NCBI RefSeq assembly: GCF_009389715.1
Contig: NW_024068516.1
Coordinates: 62,001 to 126,000, forward strand
Direction: 5' to 3'
Source: Phoenix dactylifera
Lineage: Eukaryota > Streptophyta > Magnoliopsida > Arecales > Arecaceae
Length of the DNA stretch: 64,000 bases
The stretch's first letter is position 1. The number at the start of each line of letters is the position of its first letter. A model generated the notes under the pieces. It was not told the DNA's origin, searched no databases, and saw nothing but the letters and a program-made list of their open reading frames with translations. This document shows, piece by piece, positions 21,772 to 37,400 of the stretch. The position numbers and the translations under genes were made by a program.

Positions 21772-24700
21772 ATGGCCCAAACCCGATCCGAAGAGGTTCT
21801 CCTCCCTTCCCCATACTCCTTTTCTTTTATTTCTCACAGTCATTTGTTGAGGATTCGAATCTTGGAAACAAGATGTCACTATCTGGACGAAGATTATGCT
21901 TGTTTTGTGCTAATGCTTTTTCAAGATCTTTCCGTCTTTCGTCGGTTTACGTAAATTCACATCTTTTCTTGATTTTTCCAACCTTTCGTGTGTCTCTGTC
22001 TCTTATTTCTTGAGGGAAGGGAAAAAACTTTTCCTTTTACCTCTTCTTGGAACTCTTGGTGCAAAATTTTGGTTTACATTGTTTCTAGTTTAGTTTTTTT
22101 GTTTATTGAAAGGTTCAATTTGTTCTTTTATTTCGTTTGAGTACTGCGAATATCTTCATTCAATCAGCTTCTGAAATTTTGCAGCCATATTTCATTAGTC
22201 AGATTGACGGGAGCTGTGACTAGTTTGTTTCACATATGCCATGATTGAAGTCGTTCTATGTTTTTGTCCATGTCTCTGCTTTGTTTCAAGTACCACCCTT
22301 CCTTCCATCCCTGTCATCTCTTTCTTGAAAGGGAAAAAACTCTATCTTTTTGCATCTTTTCAGAGCTATTCATGTTCAATTGCGGTTTATATTGCATGTT
22401 ATATAATTTCCGTTTCCTTAAAAGCCTCAGTTTGCTATTTTTCCCCTTTCAATACTGCAAGAATTTACTTGTTTTTCTTTATTTTGTTAACTTCATTCAT
22501 CTGCTTCTAAAATTTTACAGTTGCATTTAATTGGTTTGGTTGACAGGAACTGTGACTATTTTGTTTCATATATACCAATATTGAAGTCATTCTATGTTTT
22601 TGTTGAAATCCCTGCTTTTCTATAACATCGTATTGAGTTGTAAAGAAGATGTATTTTCGTGGTATTCATTACCTTGCTGATGCTATATCCCCCATCCTCC
22701 ACTTATGCTCAGCACTAATTTTATGCTTCTGGAGCAGGCAGCATCAGAGGTTGTGGATTCAGTTCGCTTTAGCTTTTATACAGCAGAAGAAATTCGAAAG
22801 ATAAGCGTTAAAAAGATTACCAAACCTGATCTCCTTGATTCCAAAAATGCTTCCGTTCCAGATGGATTGTATGATCCTGCATTGGGTCCAATCAATGATA
22901 CTGACTCGTAAGTTTAATTTATTGATGATTCAATTTCTGCGCCAAGAAATACATGCATAGAACATGAAGCTTGCAATGTATTGCTTTACTTCTACATTTG
23001 CATTTAATGACATTATTGCTTCACTCATATTTATAAGTTGCTATTAGACTAAGGGTTGCGAGGGATAACATGAACTTCACTATATGTGCTATATCAAATT
23101 TATATTGCCAGGTGCATTTTATCACTTACATAGTTGCGAAGGAAACATGTATTCCTAGAAGCTCATATGGGGAAGCAATTTTAATTTAGTTTTTTCTTAT
23201 TTTGGAAAAACATATGGAAGCATTTATTAGATAAGGAAATCACTATAAGCATCTTTTTTCCTAGAAAGAACATGTGGGAAATATTTATTAGACCCAGGAA
23301 AATCAATGGAAGCATGATTAGAATTTGTTAAATAAAAATGAAACCAATTATAATGCCTCTAACTTCTATTTCTCTCCAGTGTATCTGCATCAAAACATCA
23401 ACATTTATCTTCTACTAAGTCTTTTAAAAGTCCATGGGCTAATTACAATGATGCTCACAGTCATCCATACATGGGTGTGCTACGTGGTAAAGTTTTTTCA
23501 GTCGTAGTGCTATTCTTAAATTCCCCATATATTAACACTTGCAAAGTGGAAATTAGGCCACTTATCCTTGCTTCTGCCTTATAGGCCAAGAAAGACAGAC
23601 TGTTGGTTTTGCAACATATGCCACCGAGTCCAAATCATTATCCCATCATAGATAGAACCAACAAAGTAAACTGCACCTGGGCCAGATAACTATGCCATCG
23701 TCGTGACAGCAACATAACCTGACCTGGGCCGAAACTTTCCAAGTAAACATCTCCAGAAGTTTACTAACAGATGTCGATGGAACCCTTGTGTTGTTGTCCT
23801 GGGCAGCAAGTTGATCGAGGCGAACATAAGAAATTCTCAATGACCATCTTCCTGGCAAGTTACTAAGATAAGAATTGCTAGAATTACAATATCAAGTTGA
23901 AACATCTGAAATAATTGTCAGAACTAGCCCGAATGAACCCAGTACAACTCAAGTTGCAGCATGAGTCAAACACCTGAAATCCTGCTGCTTATTAAGAATC
24001 ACATGTACGACCACAACTGAGAGAGGTATCCTGCCTGCACAGCTCAAGTTGCTGTGTGAGCAAATAGGCGAGGGTCAGTACATCAAGAATACTCCAACTG
24101 ATGCTCGAGAAGCTGAAAATTGGGAGGAAAAAGACCACTTCCTTAGTTGAAAGAGACATGAGAAGGCTCTAGGAAGACCCCTGCAAAAACTATATTAAAA
24201 TAGGGGAAAATCTTATGGTTGAATAGAAGGCAATGCATGAAGGCCACAAATCTATCCAATTGGGAGACCTGCACTTACAGGTTCATGCTTATCACTCCTT
24301 TATTAGAGAAGTCTGAGATCCTTATAATGTGTAGATTATGTCTAATTACCATAATCATTGCTAGTTTAAAGGATCAATTAAGAGGAGATAAAATGATGTC
24401 TAATCACCACAAATCTGTCCAATTGGGAGGCCTGCACTAACAAGTTCATGCTTAGCACTCCTTTATTAGAGAAGTCTGAGATCCTTATAATGTATAGATT
24501 ATGTCTAATCACCATAACCATTGCTAGTTTAAAGGATCAATTAAGAAGAGATAAAATGATGTCTAATCATTAATTATTATGCAATCTTATTATTTCATGT
24601 CATGCCTACCGGTCTCTAAACTTGTTGGCTTGCAGAAGGAATGCAGTTCTGAGTTTATTTAGTTGTTAAACTCAAATTTTAGATGCTTAATTTTCAAACA

Positions 24701-25441
24701 TGGTATATTTAGGCACTTCTGCCAGTTTTTCATTTATTTTTAGCCTATATTTTAAGTCTTTTTATACCTGAATTATTGCTTAGCAAATGCATTTACTAGG
24801 AATTATCAATTATTTCCACTGCATGATTTTTATAATACTTTGTGCAGCTGCAAATCTTGTGGCCAGCTTTCTTTTCGTTGCCCAGGTCATTGTGGTCATA
24901 TTGACCTTGCAAGACCACTTTATAACCCATTGTTATTCAGGAATCTTCAAAATCTTCTTCAGATTACTTGCTTCTTTTGCCGTAAGTTTAGGTTGAATGA
25001 AGAAAAGGTAATTCCACTCTTTGCTGTCTTTTGAGTCTCCCTTTTGTCATTGTTTTATCGAAGTTCATTTATAAATTTCTCAACTTTTTTAAATTTGCTA
25101 TAATTCATTCCCTTTTGAACTATATTCAGGTCCAAAGATATGCTGAACAACTATGTCTCATAGCAAAGGGTGACATTGTTGGGGCTAAAACTTTAGAAGC
25201 TCACTCATGGGGTGAATTTTATTTCCCAAACGAAGAAGAAACAAAGTCTGCTGCTATACATACCAGTGAATCGTTGTCAAAGATAACGAATTTAAAGCAA
25301 CAACAGACATGGACCTCACTTCAGCATTCTGAGGCTCTCTCCATTCTGTCTAAATTTTTGAGGGAAAAGTCTAAGAAGTGTGCGAACTGTAGTAGGAAAA
25401 ATCCAACAATTACTAGTCCTACATTTGGTTGGCTCAATAAG
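21772..25441 (+). CDS. NRPA1: Pol I subunit exons 1-4: N-terminal clamp with zinc site
   Basis: Exon 2 opens [21 protein letters not shown] and ends [15 protein letters not shown]. Exon 3 supplies the zinc-binding [18 protein letters not shown] (residues 66-83), the invariant CX2CX6CX2H of the polymerase clamp, followed by a second Cys pair CFFC. Exon 4 contains the lineage-variable Lys/Ser-rich region and a CANCSRKNP knuckle. The start ATG at 21772 gives MAQTRSEE, similar in length to other plant orthologues. Intron 1 is 21796-22737, intron 2 is 22908-24847 and intron 3 is 25008-25129. Confidence 0.9.
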
Positions 25442-28400
25442 GTATATTTGTTATGTTGACTGTTATTTGATGAGTCAATTTTTGGTTTTGTTCAATGCTT
25501 GGTCTATTATTCTAAGCCTTGTTTTAGTTCATAATTATCTGAGTCAGTACATTATTTCTGAGTTTCCAAGAAGAGACTTGGTGGTGGTCTATGAAGCAGA
25601 ACAGGTTGTTTGCCCCTTAACTTCTTTGTAAGAACTAGTTCTGTTGTGGTGTTACTTAGGTGTGTAAGGAGGGAAGGGAAAATGAGAGAAGAGGAAGCAA
25701 AAGAGAAGGAAAGGAGGAGGAAAGTATAGAAGGCAAGATTGGGAAAAATAGTGAAACAAAGAAAAGAGAAGAAACTAGAAAGGAGAGGTCGACACTCCAT
25801 TCCCATGTTCCTTCCTTCCCAACTGCCTTAATCTAAGGTTTTCACTATGAATCTAACTTCTGTAAGCTTTGGGAGATAAAAGGGAGACATAATATGCTGG
25901 TTGTTCTTCATGGACCCGGAGCTGATTACTCCTTTCAGAATATCTAGGTGTTCTCATTTGCTGAATTGTTGCCCTATATTATGTGAACTGAATGGGCTAC
26001 ACTTTATTCAAACCAACAATCCGCCCTGCTGCCCACCATTGCACACACGTCTCCACCTCCCACCGACACCCTCCCACCCCCCTCCTCCTTCCGCCGCTGT
26101 CTCCACTTTTTCATTTCTTTCTAAACAATCATTTCATGTTTAGTGTCTGTCTGTGATTCTAAATTTTCAATCTATTGTCTTAAGGACCTTTTTCTCATTC
26201 TGACGTTCAATGCTCTTGATCATGAACTCTAATAAAAATCTTTCATTTCCGCAATGCTACTTGCATCTTGTGAAAGATGCAACATTTTTATATTACAAAG
26301 GATGCAACTTTAATAGTAGTAACTAGCATATAAACCGCATGATGCGCAGGGTGCAGTTTTTTCTCCATTTTCTAATTATTCTTGAAATGCAATATAGAAT
26401 GGATATGGTAGATAACAAAATATAATAGAATATACTGGATATAAAATTCTAATTATTTTCTAAAATAAATTTTTGATATTAATACTACAATATATTATCA
26501 CCATATCAAATTATAATAGTATATGTATATGTATATCTATTAATATGGTAAAATGATATCATTATACAATAATAAGATCATGGTCCAACTTTTGTATAAT
26601 AAGAAATAGAAAGCATTGTATCTAGGGTATATTTAAATGCAATATAGCGAGGTTATTAGTGATTGTACTTTCACTTAGAAGTAAGATCATGATTATAAAA
26701 AATATAATAGAAATTAATATAAAATTAGTGCAATCTAATGACTTGCATGGGATATGGGTGGGGATATACTAATAAAAAACATTTTTCATCAATATCATCA
26801 TACATTAAGTAAATATGGTTATTAATAATGTCATTAATCTCTACATTAGTTTATTAGTTCTAATAAAAAAATACTTTATTTAATGTGGTTTAATAAGCTA
26901 ATAAGATTCTTATCAATAATATTTTATTATTATATTTTGATAAAGAAATATATTAAATAAGAGCCCTACTTATTATCCAAAATAAAGAGTTTTATTAATA
27001 GTGTTATTAATGTGGACGTCCATGTGGCAAATGGAGAGCTCTGCACAAGCAGAGCCTCAATTTTAGTGTATACATATATTAGATTCCAAATAAAAATAAT
27101 AAATAATTAAGAAAAATTGATTGCAGAATGGTGAGGGCTAATGCTTATCCATATTCAGTGTGACCACCACTTTGTGTTTGAATTCATAATAAGAAGTTTG
27201 GTAATATTTGTATCCTCATTTTATCTTTGAAAATGGACCGTGCACCATTTTGTCATTTATGCTATGATAGGCACATGCAAAGTTCCATTCAATTTACAAA
27301 CACCAGCTCTTTTTGTATTAATGATGCCATTTACTAAAGGCGAGGTAGATACTTTCTTTCTGTTTGCATAATGTTTTTATTTTCTAACCTTTGTGCTTGA
27401 TAATTTTGGTGAGATTTATTTTAAAATACCATGAAATGCTATTTCTTTCTATACATGCACACACATATAGGGGTTGTTTGGAGCTCTAGAGTTGAAGTTG
27501 TATTGCAACTCAAGTCGCATTGTAATTTAAGTTGTGCGGTAGTTGATGTATAAGGAAGCTCACTTCTTGTATTTGGAGTAGAGTTTATGGAAAAGAGGGG
27601 CATCGTTGATAGACATTTCATCGAGGTTGAGGCAATCATGGACCTATCGGAGGTGGCAGGGGCCAGCAGCGTTCTTGAGGGAAACAACTGGGAGGGACCT
27701 AAGGGCAGGGTGGGGGAGAGGAGATGGGAAGGAGGAGAGGCATGTTGTAGTGAAGTTCGAGGCGGAGGAGGCAGCCATGGGCCTCACAATGGTGGCGGGG
27801 GCCGGCGACGACATTGAGGGCAATGGCGAGTGGGACTCAAGTCTTGTGGGGGAGGAGAGAGAAAGGAAAGAGGACAAGCCTGTTGTGTTGAAGTCTAAGG
27901 TGGAGATGGCCATGGGCCTCTTGGAGGTGGCGGGTATTGGTGATGGCAAGGTTCGCAATACTGGTGCATATCGCCCCATGTTGGGCGTTCCGGCGCTATA
28001 TCAACATGGTACCTGCACGAGATTCAGTATCGAGATTGTGAACCTTGGGTGGCAGCATTGAGGGCAACAATGAGGAGGGACTCTACAGTGGATGGGATAG
28101 AAGGGAGGAAGGAAAAAGATATATATGTATATATAAGATACCTACTTGAGCAGTTGCAACTCGTCTGCAGCCATTTTGACCGTGAGTCAGCCTACCATAA
28201 GATAGCCATGAATTGCTGCCCAACAAACAACTCAACTTACTGTGCAATTGAGTTGCAAGTATTCAAACAAGCTAGCTTGCCTGCACCTACAAGTTGAGCT
28301 GCATGTGGCTCCACTTACTAGACTCCAAACACCCCCATACATGCATGCTATAATTACAGATTGGTAGAACAATTGATTTTTAAAACTTCAACATTGTTTT

Positions 28401-31400
28401 TAGTTTTGTATTTTTAAGCTAACCAAATGGTTGATAATATGCAGGGAACTGGATTTCTATTAAAAAGGAGATGCAATTGAAATTGTGTTATTGGTTGTAG
28501 TCCTATTTTATTTATGGCCAGAAGAATGGTCGCATAGTTAGAAAAGATGAATTGGAGATCCAACTAATCATTTTTTTTTGTTTTTCACATATCTTTCTGC
28601 CATCTGTCTCAAATTGTATGGAATGAAATCTAGTTCTGTGCTTAAAATTCAACCTTTATCAAACTTTTTTTTTTTGTTTTTGTTTTCTGCATTGCTAAGT
28701 GATATTATGATTCTTGTGCTAACCATTGGAATGATCATGTGTAGGCTATACAAGCTTCTGATATAAGAAGTAATTTCATAATGGAGTCTGATCTGGGTCT
28801 GTCATCCACTGAGGATCAAAATACTGAAGGCTCACAGTCAAGAGGAGACAGTGCTTCACAACTTGATGAAGAACCATCTTCCATTACAAAAGTCCAAAGA
28901 AAAACCAAAAAACAATCAAGGGATCTCCCTCCTGAGATTGCTAAGCAGATGTTATCTTCAGGACAGAAGAAGCATCTATTACCTTCCGAGGTGTGTAATG
29001 TACTTTTTAAATTCAATTCATGTTCCATGCAGCCATGTGGTTTCATGTATTTTATAAATTTAAATTTTATTAGAAGCATTAATAGCTGAGTTCAAGTATG
29101 CATGATCGGATGCATGTGTCTGCTCTTTCGATTTTTTCAGGTGGAAGCTATTTTAAAAGATTTGTGGAATAATGAAGCCAAAATATGTGCACTTATATGC
29201 GATGTTCAGCGTAGAAGTTTGAATCGTTTGGGTAGGGACAAAGGATATGCAATGTTTTTCTTGAAGACTCTTCTTGTTCCACCAAGCAAGTTTCGTCCTC
29301 CTGCTGGGAGTGGTACTCGTGGGGTGAGCAAATCTTTTCCAACATGCCCTCATACTCTGTATGTTTTTACTGATTTTATCCCTAAACAAACTGCTTCACC
29401 ACTTGCTACGATACCATACTGATCACAGTACATTAACATTATTTTACAATTTTGGATTTGATAAATACATTATTGGTCCTTTTCTTCTTCCATGATTTGC
29501 ATGATTTATTTTTGCACCCTTTTATCTAAGACATTTTTGCCTCTTCGTGATGTCTAAAATTCTATCCTCTGTTGGCATCCCAGAATGCCTAGGATTTGAT
29601 TCCAAGTGGGCTCGCACCTATCTGAACAGCATGAAACAACTTATATTTTGCCATATTGTTGGAACCCTACAGCGCTCTTGTATTTGCTGGGATGCCATGT
29701 TCTGACAAATCTTTTATACAAAAGGTGACAGTCTGGCGATCAACTAAGTCTGTCTGGCATTGGGTGAAACAACACAAGTCTTGGCTGTTACTTTACTGGC
29801 AGGCTTGATCCTGACCTGAAGGTTCATTTTGGAGTAGAGTGGCATCTTGCTTTTATATCATGTTAGTTTATACTTTATAGTGTTTCTCTGTGAAAGTAGT
29901 GGTCATATTAATGTGTCTAAACTGCAAATTATGTTCTATCTTAATTCTGGCCTAGAATTTCTTCTTAGGCCTGCTTTAAGGTATGCCATCAAGCATAGCC
30001 CTTTTGGTGTTTAGCATCATGCCAGTTACCTTACTGCGTGTTTGATATATTTCTTTTGCTCATTTTGGCATTTTTGTTTCTACAATTTTATGATCATTAC
30101 ATTATTTTTTTTGTCATATTATGTGAGTTATGAAGAGTTTTTTGTCTTTTCATAGGCAAAAGCCTGACTATTTCAGAAGATGCCAATTTTATGTAGATGA
30201 CTTGTATCCTTCATTTTACATTTTAGAGCTAGTTCTTACATCTCATATATTTGTATATGTCATATAATCTAGGTGTTGGAACATCCACAAAATGTTTTGT
30301 TAAGTAAAGTGCAAGAATCCAATATTGCTTTAAGAAATGTCATTGCTAATGGCCCTGATCATCCTGATATTGTGCGGAGCTGGATGGATCTTCAAAGAAA
30401 TGTCAATTTGTTGTTTGATAGTAGTAAGGGCTGGGGTAAGTACCATGTCTTTAACATTTTTTTGGTTTTATTACATTTTTTGATATTATCTGTTTATGTA
30501 AATAGTTGACAGACATAGTACAAACATATCTACTAGCATTACCCTGTCTTCATTGTGCTGGTTTCATGTTCATGTTGGTTCATAATGACAAAAAGCTATT
30601 GCAGGTGATGCATCAAAATTGGTTAATCTATGTCATTCGAAGGAATAATTTTAGTTAATTTTGTCAATTACTTGGTCTTTCTTGTTGATTTTGTTGCAAA
30701 TTATAAGACAGTTTTTGAGTTCATCTCCAGTAAACTCAGCTTCTCATGCCTATGAACTGTTATGTCATCTGAGAATTGAAACTTTTATCATGACCATGTT
30801 TGTTGGCTTCCACATAGCATGCTTCAGTTGCAATTAGCATCACTGCTAGTTTTTTATTTTCTTAAAACATGAAAATTGCAACTGTGTTTCTGCTTTTCCT
30901 AAATTGTTAAAAACATAAATATGTTTGATATGGTCGACTGTTTTTAAAAGCATAAGCATAAATTCTATGGGCAGCAGTGGTGGTGGTGGCAACAGTGCTG
31001 GCGGTTGTGGTGGTGGTGACGAATATGAGGGTAGTGGTTGTGACAATGATGATGATAACGATGATGGGGGCAAAGCAAAACATTTCTCTTTTCAGAAAAA
31101 AAATTGAAAGCTGCTCTTAATAGCTTTCACTTTTTTCAAAAGCTAGGCAAGAATTTCTTTTTTTTTTTTGGAAAAAAAAGAAAAATACTCTATCAATCAT
31201 GTTTCTTGTCCTGGTTTTTGTGTTTTATTTTTTAAAATCTAAAAACCAAAAATTGCAATGATAGCGAGCAAGGCCTTATCATATAATGTTGGTGCAGATA
31301 GATAGATGACGTTCAAGAATATGCTATTGGTATGCTAAGACATGCTAAGCTACATTTAGTGGCTCACTACTGGGAAGTGGACATGTTCCAAACATTTACA

Positions 31401-34400
31401 CATTATTTTTAGATCTAGTAGTAAGATCTAGCATCTTTAGCCATGCTAAGGTTGCATGCTAATTGTTCATGAATAGGTCTTAAGTATGTCCGCTATGCTA
31501 TTTAAAGAAGCCAAAATGAAAAACAAGCATGTCCTAGCAGTATACCAGTCAATGAAATTATCTTTAAGAAGTTCAAATATTAGGGTAAGAACTTTAAGAA
31601 AACATGCAAAGAAGTTGAGCATGAGTGCACGAGAATATACTGCAATCGATCCAAGCCGAGTCGGGTAGCTAGAGACTCGAGTTCGACTCAATTCAAAATA
31701 CTCGGGCTAGAAACTCGACTCGAGATCGATTGAGCTTTAGCATCCAAGTTCGAATTCGATTCGATAAAAAAAAAGCAATACTCGAGATCGACTTGACTTG
31801 TTTCGAATATCAACCGGGCTATATTCGAGCTCGAGCCTTGGTCATAATTAAGCAATATGGTCAAAATAACATAATATTATATTTAAAATATTAAATTAAT
31901 AATATATATTATAAATAAAATATAATATTATTAAAAATATATATACTCGACTCGGCTTACGAGTCTTCAAGCCGAGTATTTTGCTGCTCGAGCTTGACTT
32001 GTCAAATTGTTCGAGCTACTCGAGCTCGACTGGACCTCAGTAATAGTCAAGTCGAGTCGAGCTTCGACCCGAGTCGAGCTTCGACCCTTGTCGAGCTCGA
32101 GCAGCTCGTGTGTTGCTCGGCTCATTTGCACCCCTAAGCTTGACCTAGGTTGATGTTCCTAGAAAGTTTAGCTTTTAACTATTAGCAATAAGGAAATTGG
32201 AAGAACTCCTATATGCATTGTCAACTATATTATTAGTTATATAATTTGTTAACTAATACTTGAGTTGTCGGTTTTGCCACCTTGAATTCCAAACTTGGAT
32301 TTGGTGTATAAAATAGTTGGAAGGGTTTTGGGGAAAAGAGTTAGGGGTGTCAGGGAACTGGTTTGGCCTAGTCTAGCCTAGAGTTGAAAGCCCAAGCCTA
32401 GGTAGCCGCTGGCTTGAACTTGGCCCAAGCCCAAGCTTAACTCTTCTGGTTGTCTCTCAAGCTAGGCCTGGTTCAAACAGGGTGCTTTTCAGATAACACC
32501 CAGTCATACAGAGAATATAGACCAAGAATATATCTTGTCTGTAAGTGACTTGATTAATATTAGCCGGTTGACATTAGAGTGAAAATGGTTGAGAAAAGAT
32601 GTCAAACTACTGCAAGAGTGCAACATTAGAGCTTGGGCCAGGAGTAGCGTTTTCGAAGCCTAGACTTCTTCTTGGTATTAAATATCAGATCGGACATGTC
32701 TGCCTCTCTGCTTTATATATTCACTTTCCATTTTGAGCTTAGCTTGGCATAGATGTACAGAAGCTGCATTTACTAAATATAAACATTGAAAAATTTGGGC
32801 ATCTTTAACCTTTTTTCAATTAGTTTAAGCATGACGTTTTTAAGTATTGTGAGTAACAAGTCATGGATATTCTTAAGGAAATCAAAACCTGAAGCTGAAG
32901 TTGAACTCTTAAGTTTAGAACTTGATAATTTTAAGGGCAATAATTATTATATCTTGTTTATTTATTATCTTAGTGTTGCCTCCACAAAATCAAGGTTGGC
33001 TTCTCACGTGTATTTTCTGACCAAAGCCAAATTTCAGTGACAACTTCGTTGGGTTCTTGAGTTCAGATATTTATTTATGTATCATTCTTATGTGCACCTA
33101 CAATAATCTTTTGTATCATTGAGTCTACAAGTAAGACACAAACACAACAGTTTACATTTTCTTTCCTTTTTTCCTAATTTACATGTCATGCTTGTGAAGG
33201 TATATTCCCGTTTTGCTAGTTGGAGATTCATATTGTTTAGTTCTTTGATTCTGATGTATATGGTGGTTCATTTTGCTGCAGTTAAAACTGAGAGGGAAGT
33301 CAATGGTATACGCCAATTATTGGAGAAGAAGGCGGGTATCCTTCGTCAGAAAATGATGGGAAAGAGGGTCAATTTTGCATGTCGGTCTGTTATATCTCCA
33401 GATCCGTACTTAGCGGTCAATGAAATAGGAATTCCTCCGTATTTTGCACTGAGGTTAACATATCCTGAGGTATATCAGGGTTTTATTAAACTCAAATATC
33501 CTCTTAACTCGTTTTTGGCGCTATTTTGCTCATGCACATATAGATGTGTATATTTGTAGCACATATGAACATAATTGTATGGAAAATTGCCAAATTCTAT
33601 TATTAAACTTTTCTTTCTGACATACTATTTCATTCTTACACCAACCAATCTCACAACCGTTGGAGTGAATATTCCTGTCCTTGTCTTTATGCATGCTAGA
33701 TACAAAGAAATGTCTGTCTCTCCCTTTGTGCATGTGTTGGGAGGGTGGATTTGGGATATAAGTATGTTATAACGAACATTTTCCAACCAATGCTCATGTA
33801 GCATGATGTAAAGTAGGCTTCAGCACAAAACTAGTAAAGATCAAATGGGGAGGGTAAGGCATGCCCCTATGTATTCCTTCTGCTACTATGTTATCAATCA
33901 CTTTGCTGGTTCGTATTCTGCTACTGTTTCATCCTTCATTTTAATGGTTTAATTCTTGATATTATTCAATAGTAGTAATAAATTTTGTGATTCTTCAGCG
34001 AGTGACACCCTGGAATGTTAATAAGCTACGTCATGCTATCATCAATGGTGCTGATATTCATCCTGGAGCTACACATTACAAGGACAATGAGAGAATGTAT
34101 AAATTACAATTAGGTAGAAACATGCGCAATTCAATTTCAAGGAAGCTGCCCACATCAAGAGGAGTTCTTGTGCAGCAAGGGAAGGGTCCAGAATCTGAGT
34201 TTGAAGGAAAGGTCGTGTATCGTCATTTACAAGATGGGGACATTGTACTTGTTAATCGACAGGTTGGATTTTAAGAACATTTGATTGCCATGGTGTTCTT
34301 TTCTTTAACAATTTTAAATATTTGCCATTTGTGCTGGGTATAAAATAATGGTGTGTTACTGTGTTAGATGTATAAGCCACTTGGTGGAGCACATTTTTTA

Positions 34401-37400
34401 TTTATTTGACAACTAGTCTGTACTTCTAATCTGATTATATTTATTCTCAGTTTTTCCCTTATTTTATTAAATTTTTTTACTATAGTGGACAAATCTTTTC
34501 AGCGGAGAAGAAAAATGTGTGGCAGATTTATGAAATATTTTGATGGGTCTGCTTTGTTTATTATTCTGTCTGATGATTTATGAATAGATGTGTAAAACAC
34601 CTGGTGCCTTTTGGAGTATTTTGGATGCCTAAAACTCAAAAATGAAGAAAACAGTCCTATAGCCTTTTGTAACATAAGACCAGTGAATAAGCTAATTTAA
34701 CGTATAATTTCAACATGTCTAAATTAATATGATCCTTCAGTAGCTTCCTTTGTTATTTCTTATAGGTTTTTTATTCCTTTGTGGTTTTATTTTTTGAATT
34801 TGCAGCCTACTCTTCACAAGCCTAGCATGATGGCTCATGTTGTTCGTGTTCTGAAAGGAGAAAAGACACTTCGCATGCACTATGCTAATTGCAGGTTTCA
34901 AAATGAATTTATTTTGGTACTGGCTTCCTCTTTCTCATCAATGCTAAAACAAAATCTTATTTTTGCAGCACCTACAATGCTGATTTTGATGGAGATGAGA
35001 TGAATGTTCACCTTCCACAAGATGAAATTTCACGGGCTGAAGCCATTAACATTGTTAATGCAAACAAGCAGTACGTTGTTCCAACAAGTGGGGATCCAAT
35101 CAGGGGTCTGATTCAGGTAACGAGTTGATGCTGTTTCATTTTTTGAACTTTTTTCTTTTTTTCTGAAAGAAACTGAATTTGTCAGTTCCCAATGTTTTCT
35201 GCAATGTATTCTTCAGGATCATATAGTAAGTGCTGTACTTCTAACAAAGTTGGACACATTTTTGACCCGTGAGCAGTACCATCAGCTTTTGTATGCTTCT
35301 TGCATGCCTCCTATTGCCAGTTCTCAACCCGGCAGATTTGGTCGAAATGTTTGCACATTATCTTCAGATGATGAGATACAGCCTCTTCTTCCTGCTATTT
35401 GGAAGCCAATTCCACTATGGACGGGAAAACAGGTTGATGCTATAAAAATGCTGATGGAAAACTGTTTAGAAATTGCTATCTTTAGCTTTAAACTATTTAA
35501 TGTTAAGAAACATTCAATGATCTGACAATATGCGCTTTCATCTAACTTCTTTGTGGCAATCCAGGTCATAACTGCAATTTTAAATCATATTACACGAGGC
35601 CGCCCACCATTTACTGTTGAAAATAAAGGCAGAATTCCCAAGGAATATCTTGGAAAAAATCATAATGAACTGAAGTTACTTATTTACAACAATGATCTCA
35701 TACATGGAATGGTTGACAAGGCTCAATTTGGGAAATATGGGTTGGTCCATACGATCCATGAACTCTATGGTGCAGACACTGCAGGCATTTTGCTTTCAGT
35801 TTTCAGTCGTCTATTTACTTTATTTCTACAGGTCAATTGCTAAGTTTTTTCCCAGGAATTATACAATTGATGCATTGCTATTTATTTTAATGCCTTACCT
35901 GTGTGCATATAGTGAATGACAACTTATGGTTTCAGATGCATGGATTTACTTGTGGAGTAGATGACCTTTTACTCGACCAAAGTTCAGATATGGAGAGGAA
36001 AAGAATACTAGAAAAAAGTGAAGCACTAAGTGAAGATGTCCACATTCGTTTTACTGCTTTTAAAGATGGGGATAGAGGTTTGTTCAAATTACTCGGCTAC
36101 AGTGTGCATGTTACGATTCCATTCACAAGCCTTTCATTTTAAAATATTAAATAATGAATTTATGTCCCCGATCTCTCTCTCCCTCTCTCTCCCCCTGTCT
36201 CCGTCCCTCTGTCCCTCCCTCCTCCAACCTCCAAACCCTCAAAATGTTTGGTGTTATCACTTCTCGTTTGTCTTGTGTTAAGAGTCCCTGGCAAAGACCC
36301 GGCTGATCTATTTATGTATTTATCATACTCTTAAGCTTCTTCCGATGTTGGGGCCATTGTGGTGCTTTGATTTAATCCATATTTGAATTAAGTGTTACCT
36401 AGATTTGCTTCGGTCATCTAAAAAAACTGCTACTACAATGCCTTTTCTGTTTCTTTTTTATGTGGTAACACGACCTTTTAATATGACATCTTTAACCAAA
36501 AAAAGGAATATGACATCTCTTGAAGTTTTTGTTGTACTTTGTATTTTAAAATTTTAATATATTTAACACACTTTGTTTGGGTATCGTATTGGACTTTTGC
36601 TAGACCCAATGAAATTACAGAGGGAGATCGAGAAGGTCCTATGTCGTAATAGAGAATCTGCAACAACATTGTTGGATAGAATGATGTCCAGTTCTATGAA
36701 CGTTCTGACTTCCGAGGTAAACCAAACCTTATTTCCAAGTGGACTCCAAAAGCCCTTTCTGAGAAATTGTCTCTCTCTTATGACGACAACTGGAGCTAAA
36801 GGTGGTTTGGTAAGAATTTTTTTTTTGTTTCCTCGTATTTTTTTCATTTAGTATGTATGATGTGGATGTAAATCTGTTCACATTTTTTTAGTGATTCTGT
36901 TTGAATAGAAGGTTGTTGTCATAACCGTTCTATCTGTAAAATTTATTACTTAACTGTCTCCTTCCAACATTTAATTGTTTTGCAAGATTGTCAGACATCT
37001 GTGTAGCTCATGGCCAATGTTCTTATGCACTAATGTTGTTTTGCTTTTTTCTATATAGGATCCTTTAAGTGGAAGTTGGAAACATTTTTTTTAACCAAAC
37101 AAAGATGAGCATGAAGATAAAGTAACCAAAGTGTCAGCAAAAAAAAAAAATGGTGCAAAGTGAAGCTAGATTAAACTAAGATAGAATTGCCTACTCAAGG
37201 TTGAGTTGGGTGAGATTATGAGCATTAGGTTTCATGAGCGATCTTTATGCATTCTACTACATAGTTAGCTAGCCTCTAATTGCAATAATAGTTGTACTGT
37301 AGTTAGAATCATGATTTTGTGGACTTGTTAATGCAGATTATGATTCTAAAACTGATTAAGGTTCAAACTTGTTGGTCTTCTGTGTTTATAAAGTGATTTG

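Noticed and set aside
27606-28061. 151-codon open frame in intron 4, with an opposing frame on the minus strand
   Set aside because: Arises from GC-rich repeated units inside a transposable element; composition is Gly/Glu/Val-biased and open on both strands.
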